Assembly (NCBI GenBank): GCA_024235255.1
Contig: JACKMT010000002.1
Span: 496,001-560,000, forward strand
Source: Chromatiaceae bacterium
Lineage (GTDB): Bacteria > Pseudomonadota > Gammaproteobacteria > Chromatiales > Chromatiaceae
Reading direction: 5' to 3'
DNA: 64,000 nt
Shown here: positions 42,849 to 51,629 of the stretch, in pieces
Numbering within the stretch: the stretch's first letter is position 1
How the letters are laid out: every line of letters begins with the position of its first letter
Made by a program: the position numbers and the translations under genes
The notes under the pieces: model-generated
What the model saw: the letters and a program-made list of their open reading frames with translations, nothing else
Databases searched by the model: none
What the model was told of the DNA's origin: nothing

Positions 42849-44165
42849 ATGACGGAAGTAATCGCAACCAACCAGACCATACTGGTCGTGGGTGGCGGGA
42901 TCAGCGGCCTGACCGCTGCCCTGGAAGCCGCCGAAACCGGAAAACAGGTCGTGTTGGTGGAGAAGCGCCCCTTTGTTGGCGGCCGCGTCACCCAGTTATA
43001 CAAATATTTCCCGAAACTCTGTTTTCCGACATGCGGTCTGGAGATCAACCAGCGGCGCGCCAAGATGAATCCGAACCTGAAGATCATCACCATGGCGGAA
43101 GTAACGGATATCAAGGGAAACGCCGGCGATTACACCGCAACAATCAAGATCTCACCCCGCTACATCAACGACAACTGCACCGCTTGCGGCGACTGCGGCC
43201 AGGCCGTCGAGGCTGAATTCGACAACGAGTTCAACTACGGTCTGGGTGGAATGAACAAACGCAAAGGCGCCTACCTGCCGCACACCATGGCGCATCCTCA
43301 GCAGTATATTCTGGATCCCCGCATAATCGGCACTGAAGACGGCGAGAAAGCAAAAGCAGCCTGTAAAGCCAACGCCGTCGATCTGGATATGCAACCAGAG
43401 AGTGTGACCTTTAAAGCCGGCGCCGTGGTCTGGGCCACCGGTTGGCGACCATACGACGCCAACAAGATCCAGCCCTATGGCTACGACCGTTTCGCCAATG
43501 TGATCACTAATGTTGAGTTTGAGCGGATGGCCGATCCCAAGGGTCCGACCGGAGGCAAGTTGGTCCGCCCCTCGGATGGTCGAGAGGCCAAGAACATCGC
43601 CTTCATCCAATGCGCCGGATCGCGCGACCACAACCATCTCCTGCACTGCTCGCGAATCTGCTGCATGGCGACGCTGAAGCAGACGCACTTTGTGCAAGAG
43701 GCGTGGGGAAATGACGGTAAATCAACCATCTACTACATCGACATTCGCGCGATAGACCGGTTCGAGGATTTCTACCAGAAGGTTAAAAACAATCCTAATG
43801 TCACCTTCATCAAGTCCAAGGTTGCTTCGATAACTGAAAACAAGGAGAACGGAAACCCTGTTTTGCACGGCGTCGATGTTGAGAGCTATGACCGCGACGG
43901 CAGCGGCTATGTACGCTATGCCACCGAGCACGATCTTGTGGTGCTGGCTATCGGCATGGAACCGAGTGTGGACAAGGCGAGCTTCCCGGTGGCTATACAG
44001 ATCAACGAAGAGGGTTTCATCGAGCCTGCCCCGGAAAACGGCGGTGTCTTTGCCGCGGGTTGCGCTTCCGACGCGTTGGATGTGAACCGGGCGGTACAGC
44101 AGGCCACGGGCGCTGCGTTGCGAGCCATTCAGGTTATCAACCGCGTCGCCGGAACGGAGGGTTAA
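42849..44165 (+). CDS. qmoA: QmoA, flavin subunit of the Qmo complex (HdrA-like)
   Basis: A 438-residue FAD protein homologous to heterodisulfide reductase HdrA. VVGGGISGLTAALEAA is the Rossmann motif, CTACGDC is a cysteine motif, and GSRDHNHLLHCSRICC is the HdrA-like Cys region. Qmo couples APS reductase to the quinone pool. In sulfur-oxidising bacteria the complex is thought to run in the APS-forming direction. The ATG 42849 follows GGAGG; the frame is open 66 codons upstream but without similarity. Confidence 0.92.
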   Translation: MTEVIATNQTILVVGGGISGLTAALEAAETGKQVVLVEKRPFVGGRVTQLYKYFPKLCFPTCGLEINQRRAKMNPNLKIITMAEVTDIKGNAGDYTATIKISPRYINDNCTACGDCGQAVEAEFDNEFNYGLGGMNKRKGAYLPHTMAHPQQYILDPRIIGTEDGEKAKAACKANAVDLDMQPESVTFKAGAVVWATGWRPYDANKIQPYGYDRFANVITNVEFERMADPKGPTGGKLVRPSDGREAKNIAFIQCAGSRDHNHLLHCSRICCMATLKQTHFVQEAWGNDGKSTIYYIDIRAIDRFEDFYQKVKNNPNVTFIKSKVASITENKENGNPVLHGVDVESYDRDGSGYVRYATEHDLVVLAIGMEPSVDKASFPVAIQINEEGFIEPAPENGGVFAAGCASDALDVNRAVQQATGAALRAIQVINRVAGTEG

Positions 44166-44169
44166 AACA

Positions 44170-46416
44170 GTGGCAGAAGAGAAAAAATTTGCAGGATACA
44201 TCTGCACCGGTTGCGGCATCGGCGAGCGCCTGGATACAGGACAGCTGGAGAGCGTGGCGAAACGTGACGGTAAGATGCAGTCATGTAAACAGCACGAACT
44301 GCTGTGCAGCAGCGAAGGTGTGCAGATGATAAGGAGTGACATTGCCGAAGGCGCCACCCACATCATGATCGCGGCCTGCTCACGCCGGGCCAAAGTGGAA
44401 GCGTTCAATTTCACCGATGTCGCCATGTCCCGAGCCAACCTGAGAGAAGGTGTGATCTGGGTGCGGCCAGACAGTGACGAGAACCGGGAGACGACCCAGG
44501 AAATGGCGGATGATTACGTCCGCATGGCGTGCGCTGAGGTCAAATTCATGAGTCGTCCCAATCCCTCCGGTGAACAAGAGCTGAACAAGCGCATTCTTGT
44601 CGTTGGCGGGGGCATTACCGGCATGAGTGCCGCACTGGAGGCTTCAGCTGCCGGCTACAGCGTGCACATCGTCGAAAAGAGCGGCGCCCTGGGCGGTCAC
44701 GCCGCTAATTATTTCAAGTCGATCCCGACCCGGTCTCCCTACGCGGACCCTCAGGATACCGGCGTGGAGCAGATGATTGCCGATATCCAGGCCAACGACC
44801 GCATCACGGTTCATTTGCACAGCACCCTGGCAAAAACACAAGGCGCCCCCGGTCGCTTCAACGTTGAAATCGCGACCGAATCGGGCACCAGCAGCAACGA
44901 GACCTTCGGTGCGATCATCCAGGCAACCGGTTTTAACCTGTACGACCCCAGTGAACTGTCCCAGTACAACTATGCCAACAGCCCCGACATCCTGACAAAC
45001 GAGGAGCTGGAGAAGCTGGCCAAGGCTGCGGACGGCGGCCCGATCAAGCGCCCTTCGGATGGGAAAGTGGTACGTTCAGTCGCGTTCGTCCAGAATGTCG
45101 GGCAGAACTCGACCGAAAAGGGACAGCTGCCCTACCACTCCGGCATCGGCGACCTGATCGCAATCAAGCAGGCGATGTACTTCAAGGAGCTGAACGGCGA
45201 CTGCGATACCACCATTCTGTTCGATAACCTGCGCACACCGGGCGCCCCAGGCGAAGACTTCTACCGCTCCGGCCAGGAGAAGATGGTTACCTTCTCCAAA
45301 GGCAGGGTAACCGAAGTCGTTCCCGGCCCGACCCTGCAGGTGAAATTCAAGGACCTGATCCTAAACGACAACGCCAGCATGGAGTGTGATCTGGTTGTAC
45401 TGGATGTAGGCATGATGCCCAACACCGGTCCCGATCCTTATGCGCAGTTGGCAGTCGAAGAGGCGGAGGATGAGGCGGAGAAGGAGAAGGCACGGGCACT
45501 ATTGGCCAACGCACCGCCGTCCATTCTCAATCTGGACTACCGCCAGGGCACCGATCTGCCGCTGCTGAAGTATGGCTTCACCGACTCCCACTTCATCTGT
45601 TTTCCTTATGAAACCCGCCGCACCGGAATTTACGCCGCCGGACCGCAGCGCCGGCCGATGGATATGCGCCAGGCCGCCGACGATGCGGCCGGTGCAGCGA
45701 TGAAGGCCATCCAGGCCGCAGAAAATGCCGGCCGGGGAATGGCCGCGCACCCGCGTGCCGGTGATCTCTCCTTCCCGAGCTTTCGCAAAGAAGGGTGCAC
45801 CCAATGCAAACGCTGTACGGTAGAGTGCCCGTTCGGCGCGATCAACGAAGACGAGAAGCGCTATCCAATGTTCAACGAGTCGCGCTGCCGCCGCTGCGGC
45901 ACCTGTATGGGCGCCTGCCCAGTGCGCGTCATCTCGTTCGAGAACTACTCGATCGACACCGTGGGCCAGCAGATCAAGAACGTGGAGGTGCCGGAAGAGT
46001 TCGAGGAGAAGCCGCGCATCCTGGTGTTGGCATGCGAGAACGATGCCTATCCGGCACTCGATCAGGCCGGCATGAACGGCGTCGAGATCAACCCCTGGGC
46101 GCGGGTCATTCCGGTGCGCTGCCTGGGTTCGGTCAGCCTCTCCTGGGTTACTGACTCGCTGAACAGCGGCTACGACGGCATTGTGCTGCTTGGCTGCTCC
46201 AAGGGCGACGACTACCAGTGTCACTTTGTACGCGGCTCCGCCATGGCGCACGAACGGATGAGTAAGGTGGGCGACACCTTGAAGACCCTCAATCTGGAAC
46301 CGGAACGCGTCAAGGTATACGAAGTGGCGATTACGGATATCGAACGCGCACCCAAGCTGATCAACGACATGGCCGAAACAGTCAAGCAGATCGGCCTGAG
46401 CCCGTTCAAATTCTAG
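44170..46416 (+). CDS. qmoB: QmoB, large flavin/iron-sulfur subunit (HdrA-MvhD-like)
   Basis: A 748-residue subunit. Residues about 1-135 contain the QmoB N-terminal region with CTGCGIGERL, and the FAD-binding motif VVGGGITGMSAALEA follows. Two 4Fe-4S clusters sit in CTQCKRCTVEC and CRRCGTCMGAC. The C-terminal part (about 620-748) is MvhD-like and would link to an HdrC/HdrB-type partner. The start is GTG at 44170, 5 bp after qmoA. Confidence 0.92.
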   Translation: MAEEKKFAGYICTGCGIGERLDTGQLESVAKRDGKMQSCKQHELLCSSEGVQMIRSDIAEGATHIMIAACSRRAKVEAFNFTDVAMSRANLREGVIWVRPDSDENRETTQEMADDYVRMACAEVKFMSRPNPSGEQELNKRILVVGGGITGMSAALEASAAGYSVHIVEKSGALGGHAANYFKSIPTRSPYADPQDTGVEQMIADIQANDRITVHLHSTLAKTQGAPGRFNVEIATESGTSSNETFGAIIQATGFNLYDPSELSQYNYANSPDILTNEELEKLAKAADGGPIKRPSDGKVVRSVAFVQNVGQNSTEKGQLPYHSGIGDLIAIKQAMYFKELNGDCDTTILFDNLRTPGAPGEDFYRSGQEKMVTFSKGRVTEVVPGPTLQVKFKDLILNDNASMECDLVVLDVGMMPNTGPDPYAQLAVEEAEDEAEKEKARALLANAPPSILNLDYRQGTDLPLLKYGFTDSHFICFPYETRRTGIYAAGPQRRPMDMRQAADDAAGAAMKAIQAAENAGRGMAAHPRAGDLSFPSFRKEGCTQCKRCTVECPFGAINEDEKRYPMFNESRCRRCGTCMGACPVRVISFENYSIDTVGQQIKNVEVPEEFEEKPRILVLACENDAYPALDQAGMNGVEINPWARVIPVRCLGSVSLSWVTDSLNSGYDGIVLLGCSKGDDYQCHFVRGSAMAHERMSKVGDTLKTLNLEPERVKVYEVAITDIERAPKLINDMAETVKQIGLSPFKF

Positions 46417-46426
46417 AGGATCGAGT

Positions 46427-47053
46427 ATGAGCGATTTGAATACCGCAATGATCGAGCAATACCGCAACAGCTTCCTGAAGGAGGTTGAAGCGAACGTTGA
46501 AGAGGGCGAATGGGTCAAGATGTGCATGCAATGCGGCGTCTGCGCCGGCTCCTGCCCGCTCGGCGACGCCTGGGAGCATCCGCCCCAGGAGATCTTTATG
46601 ATGATCCGGGCCGGCAAGCGCGAACAGGTGCTCAGCTCGGAATCCATGTGGATGTGCACCTCCTGTTACAACTGCATCGCACGCTGCCCGCGTGGCCTAC
46701 CGATCACCCATATCATGCATGGCCTGGCCCACTATGCGAAGCGCCTTGGCCTGGTCCCCAAAAATCAGCAGACCAGCAAATTCGCCCAGCTGTTCTGGGA
46801 AAACCTGACCAGCAAGGGACGCGTCAATGAACTGAAACTGGGTATGAAGCTCTACTTCATGAACGGTTTTGGCGAGGGCGTGAAAACCGCCATGGCGAAC
46901 CAAAAGCTGGGATTGAACATGCTGAAAGCGAAGCGCATGAGCATCAGTGAAGCCTGGGGCGGCCACAAGGTCAAAGATCTGGCGGGATTCAAGAAGATGC
47001 TGCAGAAGGCGCAGGAGCTGGAAGACGCACGCATCGCAAAGAAAGAGAGCTGA
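46427..47053 (+). CDS. hdrC: HdrC-like iron-sulfur subunit
   Basis: A 208-residue protein with two 4Fe-4S clusters: CMQCGVCAGSC and CTSCYNCIARC. The C-terminal half is helical, without the cytochrome b domain of QmoC. HdrC-HdrB therefore replaces the membrane QmoC subunit in this complex. It begins 11 bp after qmoB and ends 14 bp before hdrB. Confidence 0.9.
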   Translation: MSDLNTAMIEQYRNSFLKEVEANVEEGEWVKMCMQCGVCAGSCPLGDAWEHPPQEIFMMIRAGKREQVLSSESMWMCTSCYNCIARCPRGLPITHIMHGLAHYAKRLGLVPKNQQTSKFAQLFWENLTSKGRVNELKLGMKLYFMNGFGEGVKTAMANQKLGLNMLKAKRMSISEAWGGHKVKDLAGFKKMLQKAQELEDARIAKKES

Positions 47054-47066
47054 GGAAACACCCACT

Positions 47067-47966
47067 ATGGCAAAGAAAGAGTACTCCTTCTACCCCGGAT
47101 GTTCCTCGCAATCGGGCGCATCCTCATCCAACATGCAGAAATCCGTGGATACCATGTGTGAAGAGCTGGATATCAAGCTCAACCATATCCCCGACTGGAA
47201 CTGTTGCTCGGCTTCCATCGGCTACGCCGGCGGTGGAGAACTACCTCGGCTGGCGCTGTCGGCACGCAATATCGCGCTCTCTGAGCAGTACAACGCGGGT
47301 CAGGACATCGTCGCCACCTGTGCCGCCTGCTGGCTCTCCACGCGCGAGTCGAAAGAGCGCCTGGCGGAAGACTCCAGCCTGCTGGCGGAGGCCAATCAGG
47401 CTCTGGCCGAAGCCGGCCTGGTACTGAAAAACGAAACACCGGTCAGGCACATGGTTGAAGTGCTGATCGAAGATCTGGGATACGACACCATCGGCAGCAA
47501 GGTGGTCCGCCCGCTGGAGGGGATCAAAATAGCCGGTTACGTCGGCTGCCAGACCAACCGGCCGTTCGGTATTGCCGGCGAGTCATTTGAAAACCCGATG
47601 TATCTGGACAAACTGGTCGAGACACTGGGCGCAGACCCGATCAAAGGCTACGACAAGAAGGTGCAGTGCTGCGGCGGCGCCCTCGCCTTTTCTGAGCCGG
47701 AAAAGTCGCAGAACATGATCAAGGGGATCATCGAGTCGGCCTACGATAACGCTGCCGACATGATCGTGACGCCCTGCCCGGTATGCCAGATGAATGTCGA
47801 AGTCTACCAGGACCAGATCAATGCGCGCAGCGGTACCAAATTCAGCATGCCTGTGGTCTACTACAGCCAATTGATGGATGTCGCATTCGGCCGCTCGGCC
47901 AAGGACGCAGCACTCGATCAGCAGATCATCAAAGCGAAACCATTGGAAGAGATCGCTAATAAGTAG
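47067..47966 (+). CDS. hdrB: HdrB-like CCG-domain subunit
   Basis: A 299-residue protein with two CCG-type domains that bind noncubane iron-sulfur clusters: WNCCSASIG with CAAC downstream, and VQCCGGALAF with CPVC downstream. HdrB is the heterodisulfide-active subunit in methanogens. In this Qmo context it would take electrons from APS reduction or oxidation, perhaps passing them to a membrane partner not in this window. The ATG 47067 is fixed by the MAKKEYSFYPGC start. Confidence 0.9.
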   Translation: MAKKEYSFYPGCSSQSGASSSNMQKSVDTMCEELDIKLNHIPDWNCCSASIGYAGGGELPRLALSARNIALSEQYNAGQDIVATCAACWLSTRESKERLAEDSSLLAEANQALAEAGLVLKNETPVRHMVEVLIEDLGYDTIGSKVVRPLEGIKIAGYVGCQTNRPFGIAGESFENPMYLDKLVETLGADPIKGYDKKVQCCGGALAFSEPEKSQNMIKGIIESAYDNAADMIVTPCPVCQMNVEVYQDQINARSGTKFSMPVVYYSQLMDVAFGRSAKDAALDQQIIKAKPLEEIANK

Positions 47967-47986
47967 CCGGATTTGCCGGTATCATT

Positions 47987-48014
47987 AAAAAGCCCTCTTC
48001 GGAGGGCTTTTTTT
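47987..48014. terminator. Terminator after the qmo-hdr operon
   Basis: GCCCTC/GAGGGC with a TTCG tetraloop, A-tract before and T-tract after, making it work on both strands. It ends the operon and separates it from glk 31 bp later. Confidence 0.93.
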
Positions 48015-48044
48015 GTTTCTTACCGAATAGGACATGTACCGATC

Positions 48045-49046
48045 ATGAAAATTCTGACTGGTGATATCGGCGGAACAAAAACCCGTATCGCGCTGCTGGA
48101 AAGCGCTGGTGGCGGTTTGAAAACCCTGCAGGAAGCGACCTACGCCAGCCGCGATCATGACTCTCTAACCGATATTCTTGCCAGTTTTATCGCACAACAA
48201 GAGCTCCGCCCGCAAGCTGCCGGTTTTGCCATCGCCGGCCCGGTTGAGGGCCGAACCTGCAATGTCACCAATCTCCCCTGGCAAATCGACGCGGATGAGC
48301 TCGAGCGGCGCTTTTCGCTCCCAAGAGTCGTTCTGTTGAATGATCTGGAAGCCACCGCCTGGGGTACGGGCATCCTTGACGCTAGCGATCTGGTCTCACT
48401 GCAGCAGGGCGCCGACGGTGCCAAAGGAAACCGCTGCGTGATTGCCGCAGGCACCGGGCTGGGCCAGGCAGGAGTGTACTGGAACGGAGAGCGGCATGAA
48501 CCGTTTGCCAGCGAAGGGGGTCACTGCGACTTCGCACCGCGTACGGCGCTTGAATTCCATCTTTTGAGTCACCTGCAGCGCCAGTACGGTCACGTGAGCT
48601 GGGAAAGAGTGGTCTCGGGCCCGGGACTGGTGGCCATCTACCGCTTCCTTTGCGAGTACCGCAGCTGCCCCAGCTCGGACACCATGGCCGAGAAAATGCG
48701 AGTGCAAGACCCGGCAGCGGCAATTGTTGATGCCGCCGACCGGGAGGCGGATCCCATCTGCGCTGAAACGGTGCAACTCTTCGTCAGCCTCTACGGATCC
48801 GAAGCCGGCAACCAGGCGCTGAAGCATATGGCCACGGGCGGCGTATACGTTGGGGGCGGTATCGCGCCGAAAATTCTGCGCTGGCTACAGCTTCCGGATT
48901 TTATAGAAGCCTTTCGTAACAAAGGGCAAATGCAGAAACTAATGGAGAAGATGCCGGTTCAGGTGATCCTATCAGACCGGACAGCACTCTATGGGCCTGC
49001 AGTGTACCTTCTTGAACAGAATCGGAAACGCTCCAGTAGACCTTAA
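48045..49046 (+). CDS. glk: Glucokinase
   Basis: A 333-residue cytoplasmic kinase that phosphorylates glucose. ATP and sugar motifs are TGDIGGTKTRIALLE, NDLEATAWG, AAGTGLGQAGVYWN and EGGHCDFAPR. Length matches proteobacterial Glk (about 320). The start at 48045 is fixed by the TGDIGGTK motif; the frame is open 24 codons earlier across the terminator. With glgP it would feed glycogen-derived sugar into glycolysis. Confidence 0.95.
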   Translation: MKILTGDIGGTKTRIALLESAGGGLKTLQEATYASRDHDSLTDILASFIAQQELRPQAAGFAIAGPVEGRTCNVTNLPWQIDADELERRFSLPRVVLLNDLEATAWGTGILDASDLVSLQQGADGAKGNRCVIAAGTGLGQAGVYWNGERHEPFASEGGHCDFAPRTALEFHLLSHLQRQYGHVSWERVVSGPGLVAIYRFLCEYRSCPSSDTMAEKMRVQDPAAAIVDAADREADPICAETVQLFVSLYGSEAGNQALKHMATGGVYVGGGIAPKILRWLQLPDFIEAFRNKGQMQKLMEKMPVQVILSDRTALYGPAVYLLEQNRKRSSRP

Positions 49047-49242
49047 TAATTGTAAAGTTGATGTCACAAAGTGTTGGAAAAAACATACAAATGCCGGCTC
49101 GGCACTCCCCTTGTTACATCGTCAGGTTTGATCTTTCATGCCAACGATGCTCACTGCATTAATGCTTTACAGTCCCTTTATATTATGGACAATACCATTA
49201 AGTTAATGAATTATAAGTAGTTTTATTATTTTTTTCGTTTTT

Positions 49243-49260
49243 ATCGTCATTTCTGACGAT
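49243..49260. promoter_or_regulatory. Palindromic candidate enhancer site
   Basis: ATCGTCA (49243-49249) and TGACGAT (49254-49260) form a perfect 7-bp inverted repeat around TTTC. It is centred about 146 bp upstream of the predicted sigma-54 start, a typical enhancer-binding-protein distance. The regulator is unknown; PrsR of the PEP-CTERM system is a candidate by context. Confidence 0.45.
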
Positions 49261-49371
49261 AACTGCAGGGTGATTATAATAGATTCTATATCACTATTTT
49301 TTACAAATTGGGTATTTCAAGGAATAATGAAATAGGTATAACTAACTGATATATAACATTTAATAACACTA

Positions 49372-49387
49372 TGGCACAAAATGTGCT
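49372..49387 (+). promoter_or_regulatory. Sigma-54 promoter of the PEP-CTERM protein gene
   Basis: TGGCACAAAATGTGCT matches the -24 TGGCAC fully and the -12 GC at correct spacing (TTGCW is GTGCT here). Predicted start is near 49398, 56 bp before the ATG. RpoN control of PEP-CTERM genes is known from Zoogloea. Confidence 0.65.
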
Positions 49388-49453
49388 AAGTATAAATACT
49401 AGCTTTAGAGTCCATTTTTAGCCCAACATAAAACATTAAATTGGGGAATAGTT

Positions 49454-50122
49454 ATGGCAAATCGAATCAACTGCTTGATTGTTGGAGGCCTGCTGGCACT
49501 TCTCGCTCCTATTTCAGGCTATGCGGTAGTAACCAATCCATTGCCAGCACTTTTTGGTCCGGATGACGGCAGCGAGTTATTTATACCCGATCAGCTTACG
49601 ATAACCTCCGAACTGGTTGACGCCCTGCCTGCAAACGGCATATTCGGCTTCTATTTTTCCAACGACCCAGGCACGCGAATCACCATCTTCGACACCACCG
49701 ATAACCCCGGCAGCGCAACAGCAGTGATCAACTTTGCTGTCGGAGCGGTTATCGACGTGGATGCCGGCAACACTGTGCAATCAGTTTTCACCGTAAATGC
49801 AAATCCAATCGGTTTTTTTTACGAAATGGTACCTCCGTTAGCGGTGATTCCAACTAATCCGATCTACACCCAAAGCAGCCTGAACCTGCTGGGAGTCGAC
49901 TTGGTTGCAACCTTTCCTTCGCTGACCACTCCGAACGCCTATCTTTTGGGCTTTGAAGCGGTCATCTCCGTTCCAGGCACCGCTCCCCAGGTGCAGACCA
50001 TTGCATTTGAAGTACAAACCGGCATTAGAGCCGTACCGGCTCCTTCAGCACTGGCTCTGTTGCTCATTGGCGGCTTAGGTTGGCTGGGAACCAAAGGTAA
50101 ATCATTTCACCGGCGCAGCTAA
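49454..50122 (+). CDS. Secreted protein with PEP-CTERM sorting signal
   Basis: A 222-residue exported protein. The signal peptide (about 1-23) ends SGYA. The C-terminal tail is VPAPSALALLLIGGLGWLG followed by a basic end, the tripartite PEP-CTERM pattern with PAP for PEP. An exosortase would process it. The mature part has few Cys residues and an all-beta look. No known enzyme domain is seen. The start ATG follows GGGG. A strong terminator follows. Confidence 0.85.
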   Translation: MANRINCLIVGGLLALLAPISGYAVVTNPLPALFGPDDGSELFIPDQLTITSELVDALPANGIFGFYFSNDPGTRITIFDTTDNPGSATAVINFAVGAVIDVDAGNTVQSVFTVNANPIGFFYEMVPPLAVIPTNPIYTQSSLNLLGVDLVATFPSLTTPNAYLLGFEAVISVPGTAPQVQTIAFEVQTGIRAVPAPSALALLLIGGLGWLGTKGKSFHRRS

Positions 50123-50195
50123 TCAGCAGCGAAAAGTGCCCAAACTCAGGTTTCTCAGGCCAACCTGAATACATAAAGGCAACATACCGACCACA

Positions 50196-50236
50196 GCCGA
50201 CGGAAGCATTCCACGCTTCCGTCGGCTTTTCCTTTT
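50196..50236 (+). terminator. Terminator after the PEP-CTERM gene
   Basis: GCCGACGGAAGC (50196-50207) and GCTTCCGTCGGC (50215-50226) make a perfect 12-bp stem with a 7-base loop, followed by TTTTCCTTTT. The PEP-CTERM gene is therefore monocistronic. Confidence 0.93.
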
Positions 50237-50592
50237 CATGTATCTGCCAAAGAACCACTTTTACTGTTCGCCCTACCAACACAAATAATTCAACATCAGA
50301 GAGCACGCTATTACTCACCCACCGTAAACCAGCTCCCTACCTGCCGAACTACTCCAGCGTCTTGCTATACTGCCGACTTATATTGAAGCTTTGCCAGTTA
50401 CACTGGCATACCCGACAACCTCGTTTATTCTGATGTATTCGGTATCCATTATTAATGGGTTGTGTCTGCCGGATGTAAGGTTTTTTTAAGACCTGATAAT
50501 TGCGATATTCGGAGGAACGGGGGAGACGCAGCATTCAGACAGACACAAGGCAATATTTTCCGAGTACTGAAAAAAGACCCTGGTAGCTACAT
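50237..50592. other. Intergenic region before the GT2 gene
   Basis: No gene is seen. It holds a small hairpin CCATTATTAATGG near 50448-50460 and an AGGTTTTTTT tract near 50478. The Shine-Dalgarno for the next gene is weak. Confidence 0.35.
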
Positions 50593-51507
50593 ATGAGCAA
50601 ACGTATTTCATTTCTGATCGTTACATGGAACTCGTGGAGAGACCTGAAACGCTGTGTTGAATCCATTCTGCCCAATCTCGAATTCGATGATGAGCTTGTT
50701 GTTATCGACAACGGATCGAGCGACGACACAGTTGAAAAAATCGAACAGTCGTTTGGAGAGCGGGTACGACTGCATTGCAATGAAGTGAATCTCGGACTAC
50801 CTCCTGCCGTTAACCAAGGAGTAGCACAGACTCTCGGTGATTATATTATGTTGCTCGACGTCGACACTGAAATTCAGTCAGACGCGCCTGCTCTTCTGTT
50901 TGAATATATGCAGCAACATCCCGAAGCGGCGTTGATCGCGCCACGCATACTGACACCCGAAGGCAAGGACGAAGGCACAGCGCGCAACCTACCGTCTGTA
51001 ATGAGCGGGCTGTTCGGTCGCCAATCGGCGCTCACGCGTCTGCTACCGAACAACCCTTTTTCCAGGCACTACATGGCACTTGCCCAGAGAAGCAACAGCG
51101 AGCCGTTTCTTGTTGAACAAGTATCGGCGGCCTGCATGTTCTTCCGACGCGAGCTAATCGAACAAGCCGGCCCCTGGGACGAAACCTACCGCTGCTATTG
51201 GGTCGACACGGATTGGTGCGCCCGGTTGCGGCAACTGGGAAAAAAAGTCTACTGCGTACCCCAAGCACATGTAACACATTTCGAAAACAACCGCGCCGGC
51301 AAGAAAAAAAGCGCCTGGCGCATCTGGCATTTTCATACCGGCGCGTTTCGGTTATACCGCAAATACTACACCTGGGGCTGGTTCGATTTGCGCATACCGT
51401 TGGTGGGAATTCTGTTGTTGAGCCGAGCTTTGGTCATGCTTTTGTTCAACCATTTCCTGTCTGACAAGGGCGAAAACCCGTCCAACAAGCAACCCCGGTC
51501 TGCCTGA
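50593..51507 (+). CDS. Family 2 glycosyltransferase
   Basis: A 304-residue GT-A enzyme likely adding a sugar (for example rhamnose) to a surface polysaccharide. FLIVTWNSWRDLKRCVES starts the domain, VVIDNGSSDDT is the nucleotide-binding loop, and DVDTE is the DXD-type metal motif. Two hydrophobic stretches near the C-terminus (about 266-295) suggest membrane attachment. It is the first gene of the polysaccharide region after the PEP-CTERM gene. Confidence 0.9.
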   Translation: MSKRISFLIVTWNSWRDLKRCVESILPNLEFDDELVVIDNGSSDDTVEKIEQSFGERVRLHCNEVNLGLPPAVNQGVAQTLGDYIMLLDVDTEIQSDAPALLFEYMQQHPEAALIAPRILTPEGKDEGTARNLPSVMSGLFGRQSALTRLLPNNPFSRHYMALAQRSNSEPFLVEQVSAACMFFRRELIEQAGPWDETYRCYWVDTDWCARLRQLGKKVYCVPQAHVTHFENNRAGKKKSAWRIWHFHTGAFRLYRKYYTWGWFDLRIPLVGILLLSRALVMLLFNHFLSDKGENPSNKQPRSA

Positions 51508-51629
51508 AAACAGACGGCTAATTGAGCTTTCAGATGCGAAGCCTTCCAAGCCCCGACCGCAACCGGCCGAAACCATCAATAACCTGTGCCGACAGTGGAA
51601 GCCTCGCATACCGCCCCGCACATTTCAGG

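Larger units (their letters stand above)
49047..49453. other. AT-rich regulatory region before the PEP-CTERM gene
   Basis: About 407 bp of markedly AT-rich DNA with no gene. It holds the palindrome ATCGTCA-N4-TGACGAT (49243-49260), a related half-site ATCGTCA at 49118-49124, and the sigma-54-like element at 49372-49387. Confidence 0.55.

Noticed and set aside
45499..46659. 386-codon frame antisense to qmoB and hdrC
   Set aside because: It crosses two real genes in the opposite direction and shows no family motif.
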